Assembly (NCBI GenBank): GCA_039621445.1
Contig: CP154954.1
Coordinates: 31,396,012-31,460,011, forward strand
Length of the DNA: 64,000 bases
DNA from: Euglena gracilis
Lineage: Eukaryota; Euglenida; Euglenophyceae; Euglenales
Direction: 5' to 3'
In this document: positions 1 to 11,765 of the stretch, one piece after another
How positions within the stretch are numbered: the stretch's first letter is position 1
How the letters are laid out: every line of letters starts with the position of its first letter
Notes under the pieces: model-generated
What the model was told of the DNA's origin: nothing
The model's input: the letters and a program-made list of their open reading frames with translations, nothing else
Databases searched by the model: none
Translations under genes and position numbers: made by a program

Positions 1-439
1 CCTCCAAAGGTCCGTCAGAAGCTGAGGGGCAGCCAAGTAGGGGCTTTGTATTTAAATCGTCAAGCCAAGGAGGAAGAGGGACCTGGCCTTTCTGGATAGA
101 AAGGGGCGGATAGTGCTTCGGATTTTGAAGAAAATGCCAGATTTGCCCCAAAAGTCGCAGAGCTGGCGAAGGTGGCCGGGGGCGTCCGGAAAGAGGACAG
201 TTATCGCCGGTGCTTGATTGCGATTTTCGGTGCTTTTCCCCCCATTGGGCTGTTGGTTTTCTCCCCATACTCTAAAGGGCGTCGTACTCCCTTGAGGAAT
301 AACCCACCATGGGGGAGGGGGCATCAATGCGAGTTTCTGGTGCGGTGGTTCGGAGTCCCTGCTTGGTGCCTTTTTCGCCGGAGTTGGCTGATGATGATTT
401 TTGCTCTTCGACAAAAGAAAACCTCGCCAGCGAACAAGG

Positions 440-900
440 CATGGCCTCACAAGGACAAAGTGCGGAGCCCCGGGTGTCGCCATTGGCGCGGATTTGTGGT
501 TGCTTCATGCCAAGATATCGTACTCCCTCGAGGACAACCGACCAGGGAGGAAGGGACACCGAGTGCTAAGCACAAAGACCTTGTGAGGCCATGCCTTGCT
601 CGCCAGCGGTGTTGTTTGGATTGTTTGCTGCGTTGGGCTAGGAGTCCCTTCTTAGTGCCGCCTCGCCAGAGTTGGCTGACGATGATGCTCCGACTTGGCG
701 ACGTGACTTCTGGCCCCTGGCCCCCCCCTGGCACACATTTTCTGACCGAGGGCTTTTGAAGACAAATTTTCTTTTACGGGTGGGGGGGTCGGGCTCACAA
801 GGTCTTTGTGCTTCGCCCTCGGTGTCCCTTCCTCCCTGGTCAGTTGTCCTCGAGGGAGTATGAGACACCTCGGGCTCCGCACTTTGCCCATGTGAGGCCG
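440..900. repeat. Inverted-repeat block at left end of recombinase element
   Basis: The stretch at about 526-592 (ctccctcgaggacaacc through caaagaccttgtgagg) returns in reverse complement at about 796-858. The complementarity extends outward: the word gcaaagtgcggagccc near 456 pairs with its complement near 875-890, with an extra 45 bases in the left arm. Pieces of the same block recur at 345-400, 585-690 and, inverted, at 6003-6140. It lies directly downstream of the recombinase reading frame, where DIRS-type retroelements carry complementary terminal sequences. The arms are seen directly; the element class is inference. Confidence 0.7.
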
Positions 901-915
901 GATTGTGCACTGAAA

Positions 916-1842
916 TTATGGGAGCCAGGGCATTTTCCAGGGCACCTTGGACACCAAATCGTTGATAATGGGCTGCAAAATCCTCCACCCCCTTCCACTG
1001 TCCATTCTCGTAAACTTCTTGGGCCAAAAGGCCCAATTTTTTGAGTAAACCAACTCCTGCTCCTCTGGTGGAGTGTGCCCCACACACCTGGGGGGGTACC
1101 CCCTGTTTGGCCAAAAATCTTTTGTGATAGAATCCACGGTGTCTGCACTTATGGCCCTGAAGGGGGGTTTTAATGGTATCAGAAGGGGGCCCCCCGGTCT
1201 GACGAATGAACGTGTGGCAGCAACATAGGACATAATTAAATGAAAGGGGCTTATTTGTGGACATTGGGGAATGGACACGACCCTTACCCACTTGTGAAAC
1301 TTCTGGCCTTTACGCTTAATTTTTATATGGGGTGCCCTACCCAACACACTGGTGGTTCGTTTGACTTGTGCCAAGTCAGAGGATCTGTATAAACAGAGGT
1401 TTCGTGAGCAAAAAATAAGTTGTGTAGGTAATGTAGAAATATCAGTGGGCATAGGGGCCTTGGCCAGCCCCAAGAGGATTGGGAGGGGATCCAAAAATGC
1501 CCCGTACTTCTCCAGATTTTTGTTTCAAAGCCTCTTGTAAGGTGTAAACAGCGTGTGGAATCTTAGACCACCAAACCCAGGAATCCAAAGCATTGCACTA
1601 TATGAATTACGGGCTTGGGCCTTGGAAAACTGGAATAATTGTATTAAAGCGTCAGCCACTTGGTCTGTGGTGGATTCGGGGCGGGGCACCCCCATTTGCT
1701 CCAAAATTACCCACAGAAGTGCAAAAGCACTCTGATAACGTTTTAAACTGGGGTTTCTCCCCAAGAAATCATCAATGATTTTAACCTGAATTTGTTTCCC
1801 CTCCAATATTTGCCTGTACAAATCATGCAAAGAAGGGGCCAC
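916..1842 (-). pseudogene. Tyrosine recombinase (YR), broken by one stop and one frameshift
   Basis: Read from 1842 downward, the first ~105 residues resemble a core-binding domain (YQSAFALLWVILEQMG, then DQVADALIQLF). An in-frame TGA follows near 1522, and the same frame then continues through YRSSDLAQV, the likely first catalytic Arg, and AISADTVDSITKDF. Near 1110-1120, at a run of five T, the frame must shift by one base to read AHSTRGAGV (the HxxR box, His codon 1075-1073), then NGQWKG and HYQRF, whose Tyr codon at 967-965 fits the nucleophile. All core catalytic motifs of the family are therefore present but the frame is broken. A (C)12-AG acceptor precedes 1842, so an upstream exon may exist. 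No reverse transcriptase was seen nearby, so DIRS-like retroelement or Crypton-like DNA element both remain possible. Confidence 0.75.
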
Positions 1843-1861
1843 CTGGGGGGGGGGGTGGCAT

Positions 1862-4800
1862 TTGAAGGTACGTCCCCTGACTCTATCCCCACTGCCTGTC
1901 GGCCTAGTTAGACCCTCCCGTGTGAACAGAACCAGGAGAGTAACAAAAAAGAAAGTCTTTCACTTAACTATTAGTTTTTATTGCCTTTGGGCTTATGCAG
2001 AGCAAAAGGCAAACCAGTTGGGATTTCGGAACTTCAGTTCCAGTTGTGTTCTCCTATCGGAGTTCAAATCTTCAAATGGTTGATTTGCCCTTTTGGGCTA
2101 ATGAAACATAAAGCAAAAGAATACGAATACCATCTGTGAAAAGAGAATGCAGATCCGAGATAGGATAGGCTATTACTAATTCTGCAATTTGTGTTGCAGA
2201 ACATGGAGTAGTACTATCTAGCATGACATTGTACATTCTGCAGTCTGCTTTTATGCACAGTGCCATGTTCATGCTGCCTGGTACACATCCCCCTCCCAGG
2301 GCTTCGCCCGATTTCCTTACTGGACCAGGCCAGCAAGGATTCAAGCAGAGCTCTCAGACTGAGGAATGTACACCAGAACCGCACGTCTTGGGTCTGCTTC
2401 TCCATCACAAGCTCAAAAACCAGAAACGAAGGAAGGGAGGGGAACCCAAAAACCCAAAAACGCTCAAAAGAGGTTATCCGCTTATGCGGTTACCTACTTA
2501 TTGTGGTAAAGGGGTGGAAGTGGAAGAGCCCGCTTTGAAAGTGGGGCTGGAAGTTTTTCACTCCAGAAAATCCCATCCACCCGGTTAGGGGTGTGCCTAT
2601 GGCACGCAGGGAGGTCTCATTCCACAATCGGAAAAGATTGCAGAGGTGGGGTGTGGAAAGATGGGCACCTGGCCAGTCATACCAGACCAGGGAAGACAGC
2701 CTATTTAAAAACCAACTGTCGGCGACAGCGATTTTGCCCAGGGGGAGAAAGAGGAAGGGAGTGGGGGGCTGGTCAAAAGACCTTAGGCAGAATTTTGCTG
2801 TCAGGCAGTCGTATGGGACTTAAGGCCGAAAATAACAAGTTGAGGCTATTATTGCGGTGTGCGCGCTGTACGCTGTGCGTCTTCTTACTGGCGGCATATA
2901 CCGCGAGTGAGGGCTTCACAGTGCTGCGCGGACACGGCGTTGGCGATGTGGTATCCCCAGAGGCTTATACCTCGATAAAAGGGGAGGCAGCCCAAAAGAG
3001 AGGGGGATAAAAAAAATGCTAATTACACATTTTGGCAGGTGTGCCTGAGGTGGATACTGCATACAGCGCCTATAGGCCTAAGGTGTCATCACAAGGTCCA
3101 TAGACCTGGGCCTGTAGGCCTGGGGTGTCTATAAGGGTACGAGTACACATATTGTGCAGAAAAAAATGGAAATAATCACATCTTGCGTGAGTGACTGAAA
3201 AATCTTCAATCACATACAAAAGTAAACGATTCTTCCGCTAAAATACAGTTGAAAAAGTGCCTATACAGCTCCAAATCGGGTTGAATCTTCAGAGAGGGGT
3301 CTGTCACCAGTGACATTGTGATCTGTTACGCAATTGGCGATATATCCTGGGAAATTATCGAACACTGCAGCAAAATATTCGAAGAATACATAGCGAGTGA
3401 TTCGCTGTAAGCAAAACTGTGGGTAATCCGCACACAATTTCCCAAATATGGGGCTTCAAAAACCGGATTTCACTATATTGGAGATGTTGGTCATATCAAC
3501 CTTGCAGAATTACACCATTTGGTGTTGCAGATTATGACCGTTCGGTCTTCCGATTTACATCGGGATTAGGGGTATTACTTCGGAAATACTGTATTCAACA
3601 CCGACAAGGAAAGAGAAATTGCGGGAAATAATTGCAAAGAGCAACACAAACTGTAACTTGGTGGCTATGCCACTAATGCAAACAGACTGTTGTCAAACTT
3701 TGACAAATCCCTGTCAGGATTCAGGGGTATGAAACACATTCTGCATCGAGAAATACATTTTTTTTGTGAAATCTGCACCATTATCGGCGTTTTTGTCATT
3801 AAAAAGTGCAGCTTTTGAAAGTTTCCGCACATGGTGCTGCAGAGGGTGCTTGTGGAGCATGGTTCATACGCTGCGTATGCCCAGTTTGCACTAAAGGCAT
3901 GGGTTTTTGGTGTCTAATAACACCACTTCAACCAAAAACACGCTGAAATGTGCAAAACATGTGCAATTTGTTGCGGAAAGCGTAAATACGCTTTTAAATG
4001 TATATTTGCAATGTCTATGACATTTGTTAGCAAGTGAACAATTGCCAATATCAGCATTTGGTTGTACAAAAAATGCTGTCATAAGGCCTTAAGTTGTCTC
4101 CCATTTGGGATGTGTTTGACAACATGGCAAGTGTAAGAAAACCGAAAAATATTGCAAAAAAATCAGAATTTTGCACATAAGCGCACCTGAAAACTTAGTC
4201 TGTAAGCTCAAATTCAGTGGAAATGTGGACTATGCCCCTCTGAATGCTACTAGGCCTTACAGCCTGTACAGGGGGGGGGGTGTCAGACACAATGCAGCCA
4301 GATGAATTGAAAAGTGGCCATTAGGCAATCTGTTAAACAACGGCTATTAACATGCAGAATCAATGTATAATAGTGGACAGAAGCCTTTCAGGCTGATTTC
4401 CCAGTCCGGAACCGTTGGTACAGGATGTGGCTGAGAGGGCCCAGAAATTAGGCTTCGCTAAACTTTTGCAAAGTTCCAAAGTTCCACGGAATCTGCAAAT
4501 AGGAATACCATGAAGAGTTGCTGTGATCTGATAGCATCGCTGGACGTCTGATGCGACGAGCTTTCGAATGAGGGCTAACTTGGCCTGTCGGCCAGCTACG
4601 GGCGCCGAGATACCATCTCGATTTTTCTGCTATGAAAGTGAGCCAGAGCTGTAAGCCTTCTCTATTTATTCTAGAAAGACAACTTTTGGTTTCTATCTCC
4701 TAGGCACTACTACATACAGTCAAAACCTCATGGTACGAGGTGCCAGAAATTTTGAAGCTTTGTGGTGGTTTTGAGGGTATGACAAAGTGTTACTTATGCA

Positions 4801-5300
4801 AATCTGCATAAAACTAGCCTTTTGGCTTGAAATGGCTACTTGAGCCTTTTTCCAGCATGAATTTTGGTGGTTTGTGCCTCTTTTAAGAGTATTTTGTACT
4901 TAATGGACTTTTCACTTTGCACCATTAAGTTGTGGACTTTTGGTCCTTGCATTGCCACTTGGACCATTCACTATGTGGAATGTGGTAAATAGACCTTGCC
5001 CATGGTCAAAACCACAAAGACCAAAGGGTTAGTGGTTTAAGTGTTGATTGGAAAAAGCAATATCTTCCTTAGGGGGGGGGGGCAACTATGTTAACTATGT
5101 TGCACATAAAAGAAATGAAATTTTGAGCATTTTCCCATATCGGGATTGCATTTTGCCAAAATAACAAGCCATTTAGGCGCAAAACTGCTGTTTTAGCACA
5201 AGTTGGATAAGTTTCGGGGAAAAATGCTGTATTTGCAGTGTATCCCCAAAACTCATCAGATGACTTGTGTTGCTTTGCTCTATAGAGCTTTGGGATCACC
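1862..5300. other. AT-rich stretch without recognisable genes
   Basis: Only short ORFs occur here and none shows a recognisable motif. A small hairpin is formed by GGTCATA and TATGACC near 3490-3540. A second hairpin, GAGAT-acc-ATCTC, followed by a T-rich run lies near 4599-4622; I could not match it to any snRNA. If the left end is a retroelement, this is where reverse transcriptase would be expected, and I do not see it. Confidence 0.5.
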
Positions 5301-5562
5301 AAAATATTTTTGGTGTTGGAAAAGATGGGGCAATAAACTGTATTGACAAAAAAATTTCACTTCTTGCCTGCTGTCATCAAACAAAATCTGCAATTTGATA
5401 ATACGGAACACAAACAAACAATCATGAACACTATTGCGGAATGCCAAACACATATATTTGGGAATGATTCCGAAACGAATATGGGTGGATTGGGCGTATA
5501 CCCAGTGGCCAGAAATGCACGATAGTGCTGACATGAGATTGTGATGTATGGGGGGTGGCGCG

Positions 5563-5958
5563 CTACGCGTGGAGTGTGGCGCGATACGCGTAGGGTGTGT
5601 TGGCGCCAATGGCCGTAGTGGCCTGCTGGTTGTTGTCTCTGCCCCTTGCGGGGCCGTCTGACCACTGTCTGCCAGGGTCCGTGGCCATCACTTTGGGGGG
5701 TTTGGGCGCTGGAAATTTCTGTGGGGGATGTTTCTTTCGGGGAAGGGACAGCCACGGTTCGCCACAGCCGACCCGCGTCGTCAGGTTGTCCAGCTTCTGC
5801 TGCTGCTCCCTCTTGAAGTTCTCCAGCGCTGTGCACCTTTGAAGTTGCATCTTCCATTGAATTCTTTCGAAAAAATCAACAGCTTTTGATTTGATGTTCT
5901 GCACGAACGTGCCTTTCTGGATAATTTGAATTGATTGATTGTCTTCTTCTTTTCTCAA
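5563..5958 (-). CDS. Short ORF with a probable coiled coil (Gag-like position)
   Basis: An open frame of about 131 codons has a charged, Gln-rich N-terminal half (KSKAVDFFERIQWKMQL, then ENFKREQQQKLDNL), likely helical or coiled coil, and a Pro/Lys/Arg-rich C-terminal half (RKKHPPQKFPAPKPPK). There is no ATG at the upstream limit; the frame stays open further upstream, so this could be an exon or a degenerate ORF. It has the same orientation as the recombinase pseudogene and sits just inside the right terminal repeat, where retroelements place Gag. I recognise no zinc knuckle and no family. The function is not known; the Gag suggestion rests on position alone. Confidence 0.35.
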   Translation of the reverse strand: MRKEEDNQSIQIIQKGTFVQNIKSKAVDFFERIQWKMQLQRCTALENFKREQQQKLDNLTTRVGCGEPWLSLPRKKHPPQKFPAPKPPKVMATDPGRQWSDGPARGRDNNQQATTAIGANTPYAYRATLHA

Positions 5959-6002
5959 TTGGTGTGGTATTTGTTCCTGTCTTCTGGGTGTCGAAGGGAA
6001 AA

Positions 6003-6140
6003 TTAGGAGTCAGCCAACTCCGGCGAAAAAAGGCACTAAGCAGGGACTCCTAACCCAACGCAGCAAACATTCCAAACAGCACCGCCGGCGAGCAAAGCAT
6101 GGCCTCGCAAGGGCAAAGTGCGGAGCCCGAGGTGTCGCGT
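6003..6140. repeat. Right-hand copy of the left terminal repeat
   Basis: The reverse complement of about 6003-6106 matches 585-690 closely (shared words include gtttgctgcgttggg and ggagttggctgac). The segment 6089-6135 also matches 425-478 in direct orientation (gcaaagtgcggagccc). Together with the left block this brackets about 5.7 kb and may mark the two ends of one element. Confidence 0.6.
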
Positions 6141-8060
6141 GAAGGGGGAAGGTCAAAACCAGGTTTCTCTGCCAAATAATTTTGGAGGGGGTTTAGGCCC
6201 TCAGGGGGAGGGACTGCCAGAATTGAGCACAGCTGAGTCCGCCTGCGGCTGGATTCTCCCCCCCCTCCCGAAAGGATGGGGGGGACGCACACGGACGCTC
6301 AAAAAACGCGACGCAAAAAAACAGCCGAAAATTTTTCGAAGTCCTCTCCAGCCGAAAATGTACATCCCAGGTGAGCTCCTAAAAGATTCTGCCTTTTTTG
6401 CGTTTATTTGCCGTTATTTGTGATGATTTGTGATTATTTGTGACAAAAATTTGCGGGCAACCCCCTAATAAATACCTGGAATTCCTGCCAACTCTTGGTT
6501 CGGGGGGAGGTTGAACATTATACTCAACGTCATCTATTATTCTTATTCTAATTATTATTATTCTGGGCTCCAGGGAACAGAACACTGATCAAAACAAACG
6601 ATCCCATGGACAATTCAGTTTCAATACAGCCGACATACACAAACATGAAGACCATGCGCAGGAGGGTTACAAATCTTGTCACACGACAGAAGTGGGTGAG
6701 CGACACCAACCCAGGGGAGTCCAGATCCCGTACGCCGTCGGTTGAAGGGGAGCATTGCCTTGCGCGGCCCGGGGGGCGGCGGGCCTTCACGGGAGGGGGC
6801 GGCCTAGTAGCACGTGCCCCACACCCCTCCCACAGTGCTGTCCGCCGGCAGCGGCGACTGCCTGGAAGGGGGACAACGGGGCGGGGGGTTGGCCGCAACA
6901 CAGGTCCGGTGGGCTGGGGGTGGCCAAAACCATGATGCCGCAAAGCGGGGTCGGGGGGGGGCACACACACGTGCGGAACGGCTCGCTTGTGCAGCAGCCG
7001 GCGATGACTTGTTTGCTCATCCGGGGCACGCCACGGCTTCGAGTCCCTCCTCCTGTTCCCCCTCCCCCTTTGGGCTTTTTTTGGGTCTTTGGAGGTGACG
7101 TGGGGGTGGGCGTGTGGGAAGCTGGTGGAGGGGGGTTGACTGTGTGCCCAGGCGGTGGGTGGGTCATCAAATATGACACTTCTCAGGTATCTGCGTCAAA
7201 AACCCAAGAGGAATTTTTGAACGAACAACATTTCTATTAGAATTTCTTCGCAGCAATGCCGTTAAAAAGCCACCCAAAATGCTAATGATACCGAGATTAT
7301 TTTGGGGTTCCGTCGGTGGAGAACTACCTCATTTTGGGCTGGGCAGAGGGTCCCCTCAACACAGAGGTTGGGGAGGGGGGTCGGTCAAACCTCCTTCTAA
7401 CCTCCACCATAAATTTACTTGGTGACCCCAGGGGACACAAAATGAAATCCAACCCAACCGGGCAAAATACAACCACACAGTTTTCTTTTCTTCGAAAGCT
7501 CAACCCTCCCGGGAGGGAAAATTACTGAAACCAGCCAAAAAAAAAGTGAAACCAGTCAAAAAATTCCCTGCCAGCTGACCTGCAGCATACCCGTGGTGAT
7601 CCCCAACCCTGGAGAAGCTGGGGGGGGGGGGATCCAAAGGCTCAAACTGGCCCACCCACCTCGAAAACCCCATCCCCCTAATGGTGGGATCATAAAAATG
7701 TTGAATGAATGCATTAGAAAATTTTAGGTTCTATACTATACTATACTATACTATACTATACTATACTGTACTATACTATACTATACTAAACTATACTATA
7801 CTATACTATACTATACTATACTATACAAAATTATACTATACTATACTATACTATACTACACTATACTATACTATACTATACTATACTATACTATACTATA
7901 CTATACTATACTATACTATACTATACTATACCATTACTATTACATTCATTCACTCCCTCCCATTCCACTGCCTCCTCCTGACAGTCACAATTCCATCCCC
8001 ATTGTCACACAGGCCCCAATCCACAAAGGGAAGCCGCGGGACCCCCCTCCGCCCCCTCGC
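6141..8060. other. Region expected to hold the 3' end of the large minus-strand gene; unresolved
   Basis: One possible minus-strand exon lies at 7036-6971: acceptor gaag, donor gtgtgt, translation including MSKQVIAGCCTSEPFR. Its phase does not fit the exon at 8158-8063. A further open stretch around 6860-6550 includes a hydrophobic segment (VTLLRMVFMFVYVG) that could be a membrane anchor. Neither is well enough supported to call. The rest is G-rich or low-complexity DNA. Confidence 0.3.
7731..7931. repeat. TATAC pentanucleotide microsatellite
   Basis: About 200 bases of near-perfect (CTATA)n with scattered substitutions. It creates long spurious ORFs in the flanking frames. Confidence 0.97.
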
Positions 8061-8062
8061 AC

Positions 8063-8158
8063 ATGGGTGCCGCCGTGGCCTGGGCTGGAGCATGCTGAAG
8101 AAGACCTCCGACGGGAGGTCCGCCGGCAGCTGGGACGAGCCGCTGTCGGCTGCGGTGC
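8063..8158 (-). CDS. Exon q of the large surface-protein gene
   Basis: The acceptor is ccccccccccaacag; the candidate donor is gtgcgag. The exon begins with two bases of a split codon and ends with one. The translation includes TAADSGSSQLPADLPSEVF, soluble and Ser-rich. Its start phase matches the end of exon p (8745-8543). The 3' boundary is less certain, because the reading frame then enters a basic stretch that may already be intron. Confidence 0.5.
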
Positions 8159-8542
8159 CTGTTGGGGGGGGGGTGGCGGTGGGGTTTGGCCGGGTGGCGG
8201 GGTTGGCCGCCGACTGCCCCACCCCCCACTCGCACACCACACAACCGGGGGGGGGGGGGACGTGGGTCCTCGAAAAGCACAACACAAAAAAATACAAAAA
8301 AAATGCAAAAAAAAGGGTGGCGAAGCACGATTGTGTGCGTGGGTGTTCAATGTCTGCAGATTTGCGGGGGTTTTCCAGTTTCTCTGGTGACTCGTTTGAC
8401 ATCTGCCGGAAAATGTTTTGGCTTTGTGAAATGTCGCATTTTGTAAAATCTTCAAAATTCCCCAAACACCAGCACCCCCAAACAACATAAAACCAAAATT
8501 GTGTGGTGCTGAAATTCTTCGTCACTCGCAAACCGAGCACAC

Positions 8543-8745
8543 CGATGGCGTAGCAGCCGCACAGGCTTGGTTGAGCGGTCAACAGCAAGCCGCACGACGA
8601 GTAGCCATAGAAGATGGGCTGGGTCGAGGTGATGATGATGGCGGGGCTGTTGGAGCTGGAGGGCGACTCCGAGCTCACCCCGGCCAGGGCCCCGCCTTCC
8701 TCCTCGCCGGCATTGGCCGACCGGGTGGCAGACATTTGCCCGAAG
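8543..8745 (-). CDS. Exon p of the large surface-protein gene (5' edge uncertain)
   Basis: The donor is gtgtgctc after CYAIG. The 5' edge is placed at the acceptor atgccag. The translation is Ser-rich (SSESPSSSNSPAIIITS) and then more hydrophobic with Cys (YGYSSCGLLLTAQ). The donor phase fits exon q, but the start phase does not fit exon o, so either the acceptor is elsewhere or a small exon is missing between about 9050 and 8750. That gap has another natural-looking frame with possible N-glycosylation sites near 8790 (YTNGLTNANGTSG). Confidence 0.4.
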
Positions 8746-9054
8746 CTGGCATTCCAGATGTCCCGTTTGCATTCGTGAGCCCATTGGTGTATTGACAAAA
8801 GGCCTTTGAAAGGTTGGTGGGTTTGCAGCCTGATCGCGCAGAAGGAAAGAAAACAAATGGGCGGACAAGGCTCTCCATCTGGCTTGCTGCAGTTGTGGGT
8901 TTGTGCGTTGCGTGTCCTCAACTGCGGCCATGTTGCGGCTGCCAATCCGGCTGGCCAGCGCCTTTTTTGATATTTTCTTTGGCAGACTGCCCCCCCCCCC
9001 CCAACGACAAGATGAACAAAGGGGCGCCGGGGGGGGGGGGGTATGGATTGCCAC

Positions 9055-9120
9055 CGAAGACAGCAAAGCCCCTGGACGGGGAACCTGAGGTGCTGCCGCC
9101 GCCCACGATGGAGCCGACAT
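9055..9120 (-). CDS. Exon o of the large surface-protein gene
   Basis: A 66-base exon lies between the acceptor gtttttcccgtccag and a donor gtggca. It starts with two bases of a split codon and ends with one. The translation, VGSIVGGGSTSGSPSRG and then FAVF, is Gly/Ser-rich and linker-like. Its phase follows correctly from exon n. No domain is recognised. Confidence 0.6.
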
Positions 9121-9949
9121 CTGGACGGGAAAAACACTGGTGAGATAGTGGCGCGCATGTGCACGCGTGGATGCGTTTGTGTGGCGGGGGAATCTGACCG
9201 AGAACAATCGCTGATGGGGACAATCATGCCAGGAAAAGTATTGGACGAATCCTTGAAATACTGGACGGCCTTAAAACGGCTGGGAAAAATTCTGGATTAA
9301 AAATCCCATGAACCCATTTTTCAGGGGAATGCAATCACAATTAACATTGAAATCCCGTGGTCTTCCCAGATCCAATGTTTAAAAATTAATGAAATCCTAA
9401 ACTCCAACTTGCAAAGTGAAGCAAAATTTTTTTTTTTCATTTTGGGATGATCCATACTCCTTCTAAGAAATGATTTGGAACAAAAACACATTTCGACAAT
9501 TGGCACAAAACCACTGAAATTTTTTGGGCATTCACCAGAGGAAATTGGAATTTTATTAAATTCGCCGAAATCCTGGACAGAACTTAAAATAGCGGAAAAA
9601 ATCCTGGACAATTTTTTTTTTCAAAATTTGTTGCTTTCCCTCAACAATTCCTGTTCATGTATGCGGAGCAGGCTTCTTTTTAGGCCCTCCCACCCACCCA
9701 CCCTGCCCAGCAGGAGCCATCTGAAGCATTTTCTTTCCAAAAGACTTCGGCGCATAAAACTCAGACCCAGACCCCGTACCATGGGACCCTCTAGGGGGAT
9801 TGGTCCGGCCCCAGACCCCCCCAGGGTCTATTTTTTTTGGAAAAGCCTGATGTGATTCAGGAGAAGGGGAGAGGTGTCTGAATGCCGTCACGGCTGCGCA
9901 GTGTGCCGCCCCCCCCCCCCCCCAGGGGACGCCACAGGGCCTCTCACAC

Positions 9950-10056
9950 CGGGGGCGGGCTGCACCACCAGGTTCATCGGCGCCAGCTGCCAGGTGGTGA
10001 GCACCTTGACGCACACGTTGTACTCCCCGCTCTGGGCGATGTTCACCGTCACCGTC
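9950..10056 (-). CDS. Exon n: segment resembling the end of a beta-sandwich domain
   Basis: The acceptor is tgccccccccccgccag, where the C run serves as polypyrimidine tract; the donor is gtgtgag. Phases are one base in and one base out. The translation reads TVTVNIAQSGEYNVCVKV, then LTTWQLAPMNLVVQPAP. The alternating pattern with SGEYNVCV resembles the final strands of Ig-like or PKD-like extracellular folds; that is a resemblance, not an assignment. The phase fits both neighbours (exons m and o). Confidence 0.8.
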
Positions 10057-10429
10057 CTGGCGGGGGGGGGGCAGGCTGCAGCGGCGGCACCGGCGACGCG
10101 GGGTTCAGAAATTGCAGCTGACTGGCTGTGAGCTGCTGGAAGAGGTCTTTTTTAGGACCCGGGAGGTACCGGGGGGGGGGGGGGACTGAAGCTAGATAAA
10201 ATCAGAACCGACAAAATTGGAAGCCAAAAAAATTGGTGCCAAATCTGAAAACTGCCCAGGAAAAATTGGCAGGTTTTGTTTGCAAGATGATTGGAAAAGG
10301 GGTGATTTTGAAATTTTGAGGCAGGATTTTCAAAAAAGGGCCGGAAAAATTTGGCAGGATTTCTGTACGCCAATTTTTTCCCAATCAATTTTTTCGGCCT
10401 CCAATTCCCCCCCAGGCTGTTTTTTTTTA

Positions 10430-10720
10430 CCAACCCCGGGGGGGGGGGGTCCGGAGTGCCTGCCCAGGCAGGCACTACCCCCCCCACCGGGGGGGGGGGT
10501 CGGATTTCGGCCTGTGCCCAGGCACATTCCTTTGAAAATAGGCCATTTTTGGCTCCCCAGCGCCTTTGGCGCCGGGTCTGTGCTAGGGCACTTTTGGCCG
10601 TGTGCCCCCCCCCCCCGGGGGTCGGATTTGGAGTACATTGGGGTGCCTGCCCAGACATGCATCCCCCCCCCGGGGTGGGGTCGGCACCCGACTAAAATAC
10701 AGCCTGCCCCCCCCCCCGGT
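10430..10720. repeat. Dispersed repeat with GTGCCTGCCCAGGCAGGCAC palindrome (copy 1)
   Basis: The copy contains the word gtgcctgcccaggcaggcac, long C and G runs, and the tail cccgactaaaatacagcctg. The same elements recur at 20,085-20,370 and 23,760-23,985, all within introns of the minus-strand gene. Confidence 0.65.
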
Positions 10721-10729
10721 AGGGGGGAG

Positions 10730-11200
10730 CCCGGACCCACCCACCCACCCACCCACTTTTGGGGGTCAATTTTGGGTCCAAAAAAATAGCTTCGTGCCGA
10801 AAATATAAGGAGACCTGCCTCTGGTGGGGTACCTATTCCACTTATGGCCAGTTCCCCCCCAGGACCCTGTCCTGGGGGGTCCTGGGGGGGTCCTGGGGGG
10901 GGGTCCCGCAATTCTTGGCAAATTTTTGCACCACAAGATGAGGTTATTTTGAAGACGGGGGGTTCCGGGGGGGGGGAGGCTGTAGCCCCCCCCCCTCCCC
11001 CCGGTAGCGGGCGCCGAAGGCGCCCGGAACTCCACGGTTAGTGGGTCGGTGGGTACCGCCCCCCGGTGGGTCCTGGGGGGGGGGGTCCTGGGGGGGGTCC
11101 TGGGGGGGGGGAAACTGGCCATGACTCACCTATTCAGCCTGACCCCCACCCCCCTGGGGGGGCGGGGGCTCGGTCGGGACCCTCCCACCCCCCCAGTCAC
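10730..11200. repeat. Dispersed repeat with ggtcctgggggg minisatellite
   Basis: The repeat starts with cccacccacccaccc and contains the unit GGTCCTGGGGGG in short arrays near 10,870-10,905 and 11,065-11,110. It is partly homologous to 15,225-15,460 (shared gacccaccc runs, tggggtacc, and a gtcacaaaacttc-type end). Strong G-quadruplex potential. Confidence 0.6.
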
Positions 11201-11362
11201 AAAACTTCAAAAAATATCTGGCGGCTGGCTGGAGAAAAGATGCTGGCTGGACAACCAAGCTGGCTGGGGAGGCTGGACCTTCCGGCTTAAGAAAAGCCCT
11301 GGGCTGTCATCGTCGCCCTTGCTGCGCGCGCGGTGGGTGTCGTGAGGGTCCTGCGAACACAC

Positions 11363-11459
11363 TTGGTGCTGGGGCTGACGATGAGGTCCCGGGCGGGGCT
11401 GTAGGCGTAGCCGTTGCAGGAGTTGTCTGGGACGGCGGACACCTTCGCGTACACGACCC
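11363..11459 (-). CDS. Exon m of the large surface-protein gene
   Basis: The acceptor is (C)13-gggactctcag; the donor is gtgtgttc. Phases are two bases in and two out, compatible with exons l and n. The translation includes VVYAKVSAVPDNSCNGYAY and ARDLIVSPST. A Cys and a likely beta-rich pattern fit an extracellular segment. No family is recognised. Confidence 0.78.
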
Positions 11460-11591
11460 CTGAGAGTCCCGGGGGGGGGGGAGGGGTGCTGATGAGGCCC
11501 GGGGATTCGTTGCCATCCACGAGTGCCGTTGGCTTGTGAGGTGGATGACGCTGTGGGGTCATCCACCTCGGATAGGGTCGGACATTTGTGG

Positions 11592-11765
<174 letters not shown>

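Noticed and set aside
4540-4640. Possible snRNA or tRNA in the hairpin-rich stretch
   Set aside because: A hairpin followed by a T-rich run is present, but no tRNA cloverleaf or snRNA core sequence could be fitted.
5280-5609. Minus ORF of 109 codons overlapping the coiled-coil ORF
   Set aside because: No recognisable motif, a composition typical of random AT-rich sequence, and overlap with a better candidate frame.
7705-7930. LYYTILYYTI ORF over the TATAC array
   Set aside because: Pure pentanucleotide repeat; no start context or neighbours support it.
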